From Vulcanococcus limneticus LL (GTDB taxonomy: Bacteria; Cyanobacteriota; Cyanobacteriia; PCC-6307; Cyanobiaceae), in the NCBI RefSeq assembly GCF_002252705.1, contig NZ_NQLA01000007.1:29643-93642 (forward strand): a stretch of 64,000 nucleotides of DNA, read 5' to 3'. The stretch's first letter is position 1. The number at the start of each line of letters is the position of its first letter. The notes under the pieces are model-generated. The model was not told the origin of the DNA. It searched no databases and saw only the letters and a program-made list of their open reading frames with translations. Below, in pieces: positions 63,975 to 64,000 of this stretch. A program made the translations under genes and the position numbers.

Positions 63975-64000
63975 ATGGCCCGCAGTGCGATCCAGTTCCA
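63975..64000 (+). mobile_element. Start of a probable IS1595-type transposase (cut by window edge)
   Basis: Only MARSAIQF is visible before the edge. Many IS1595-family transposases begin with a short MA-x-x-x-IQFQ-type start, and the position directly beside a decapitated permease gene fits an insertion sequence. With eight residues the family call is tentative. Confidence 0.4.

Noticed and set aside
1..64000. HIP1 palindromes (GCGATCGC), e.g. at 13, 4263, 26761, 43694, 56411 and 58368
   Set aside because: Only a handful were found by eye, modest for this GC content; they mark a cyanobacterial genome but show no local clustering or function.
1..64000. tRNA, rRNA, tmRNA or CRISPR array
   Set aside because: No cloverleaf-like gene, rRNA segment or regularly spaced direct repeats were recognised on reading; a covariance-model scan would be decisive for small RNAs.

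Overview
The window is a GC-rich, gene-dense stretch of chromosome from a unicellular cyanobacterium of the Synechococcus/Cyanobium type. The assignment rests on Mg-chelatase H (chlH), geranylgeranyl reductase (chlP), a high-light-inducible protein, a class II fructose/sedoheptulose bisphosphatase, ferredoxin-type sulfite reductase, LptA/B/FG-CcsA and several small families known only from cyanobacteria. No rRNA, tRNA, CRISPR array or prophage was seen. Almost all sequence is coding. Because of the GC content most real genes carry long open frames on the opposite strand; these were treated as shadows.

Layout. 0-8 kb: chlH (cut by the left edge), a CPA2-type cation/proton antiporter, dapB, a membrane protein, an hli gene with an HLR1-like RpaB box, a UbiH-like hydroxylase and apt. 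8-12 kb: a run of lineage-restricted genes (DUF3038, DUF4335 and small membrane proteins) leading to ppk2. 12-16 kb: a six-PAS diguanylate cyclase. 16-24 kb: 2-Cys peroxiredoxin, an LD-carboxypeptidase, purQ/purS, then a cobalamin riboswitch controlling hupE-cobW, a lumenal pentapeptide protein, upp and ilvD. 24.9-25.9 kb: one gene of clearly lower GC, probably acquired. 26-34 kb: a carbon/tetrapyrrole block (pgl, gnd, glgC, hemA, glpX, rpe). 34-40 kb: typA-DUF309-lptA-lptB-lptFG-ccsA, all on the minus strand. 40-56 kb: U32 peptidase, vanY-like, chlP, desaturase, glyS, sir, vanX-like, ABC ATPase, GT39, Nif11 and ferredoxin.

56-64 kb is the most distinctive part. A NitT/TauT-type ABC importer (ATPase, Tat-exported binding protein, permease) is divergent from an acyl-CoA-dehydrogenase-fold flavoenzyme and an OsmC protein that lacks its second cysteine. 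Next come an orphan cysA with a palindromic operator-like site, a LysR regulator, and the 3' stub of an SLC13 anion permease that ends where a probable IS1595-type transposase begins. Together with sir this looks like a sulfur acquisition and organosulfur processing region with its own regulation; that reading is inference from gene families.

Recurrent themes are in-frame low-complexity insertions (UbiH-like, VanX-like, sulfite reductase N-terminus) and 15-bp tandem repeats of one related unit in two unrelated genes.
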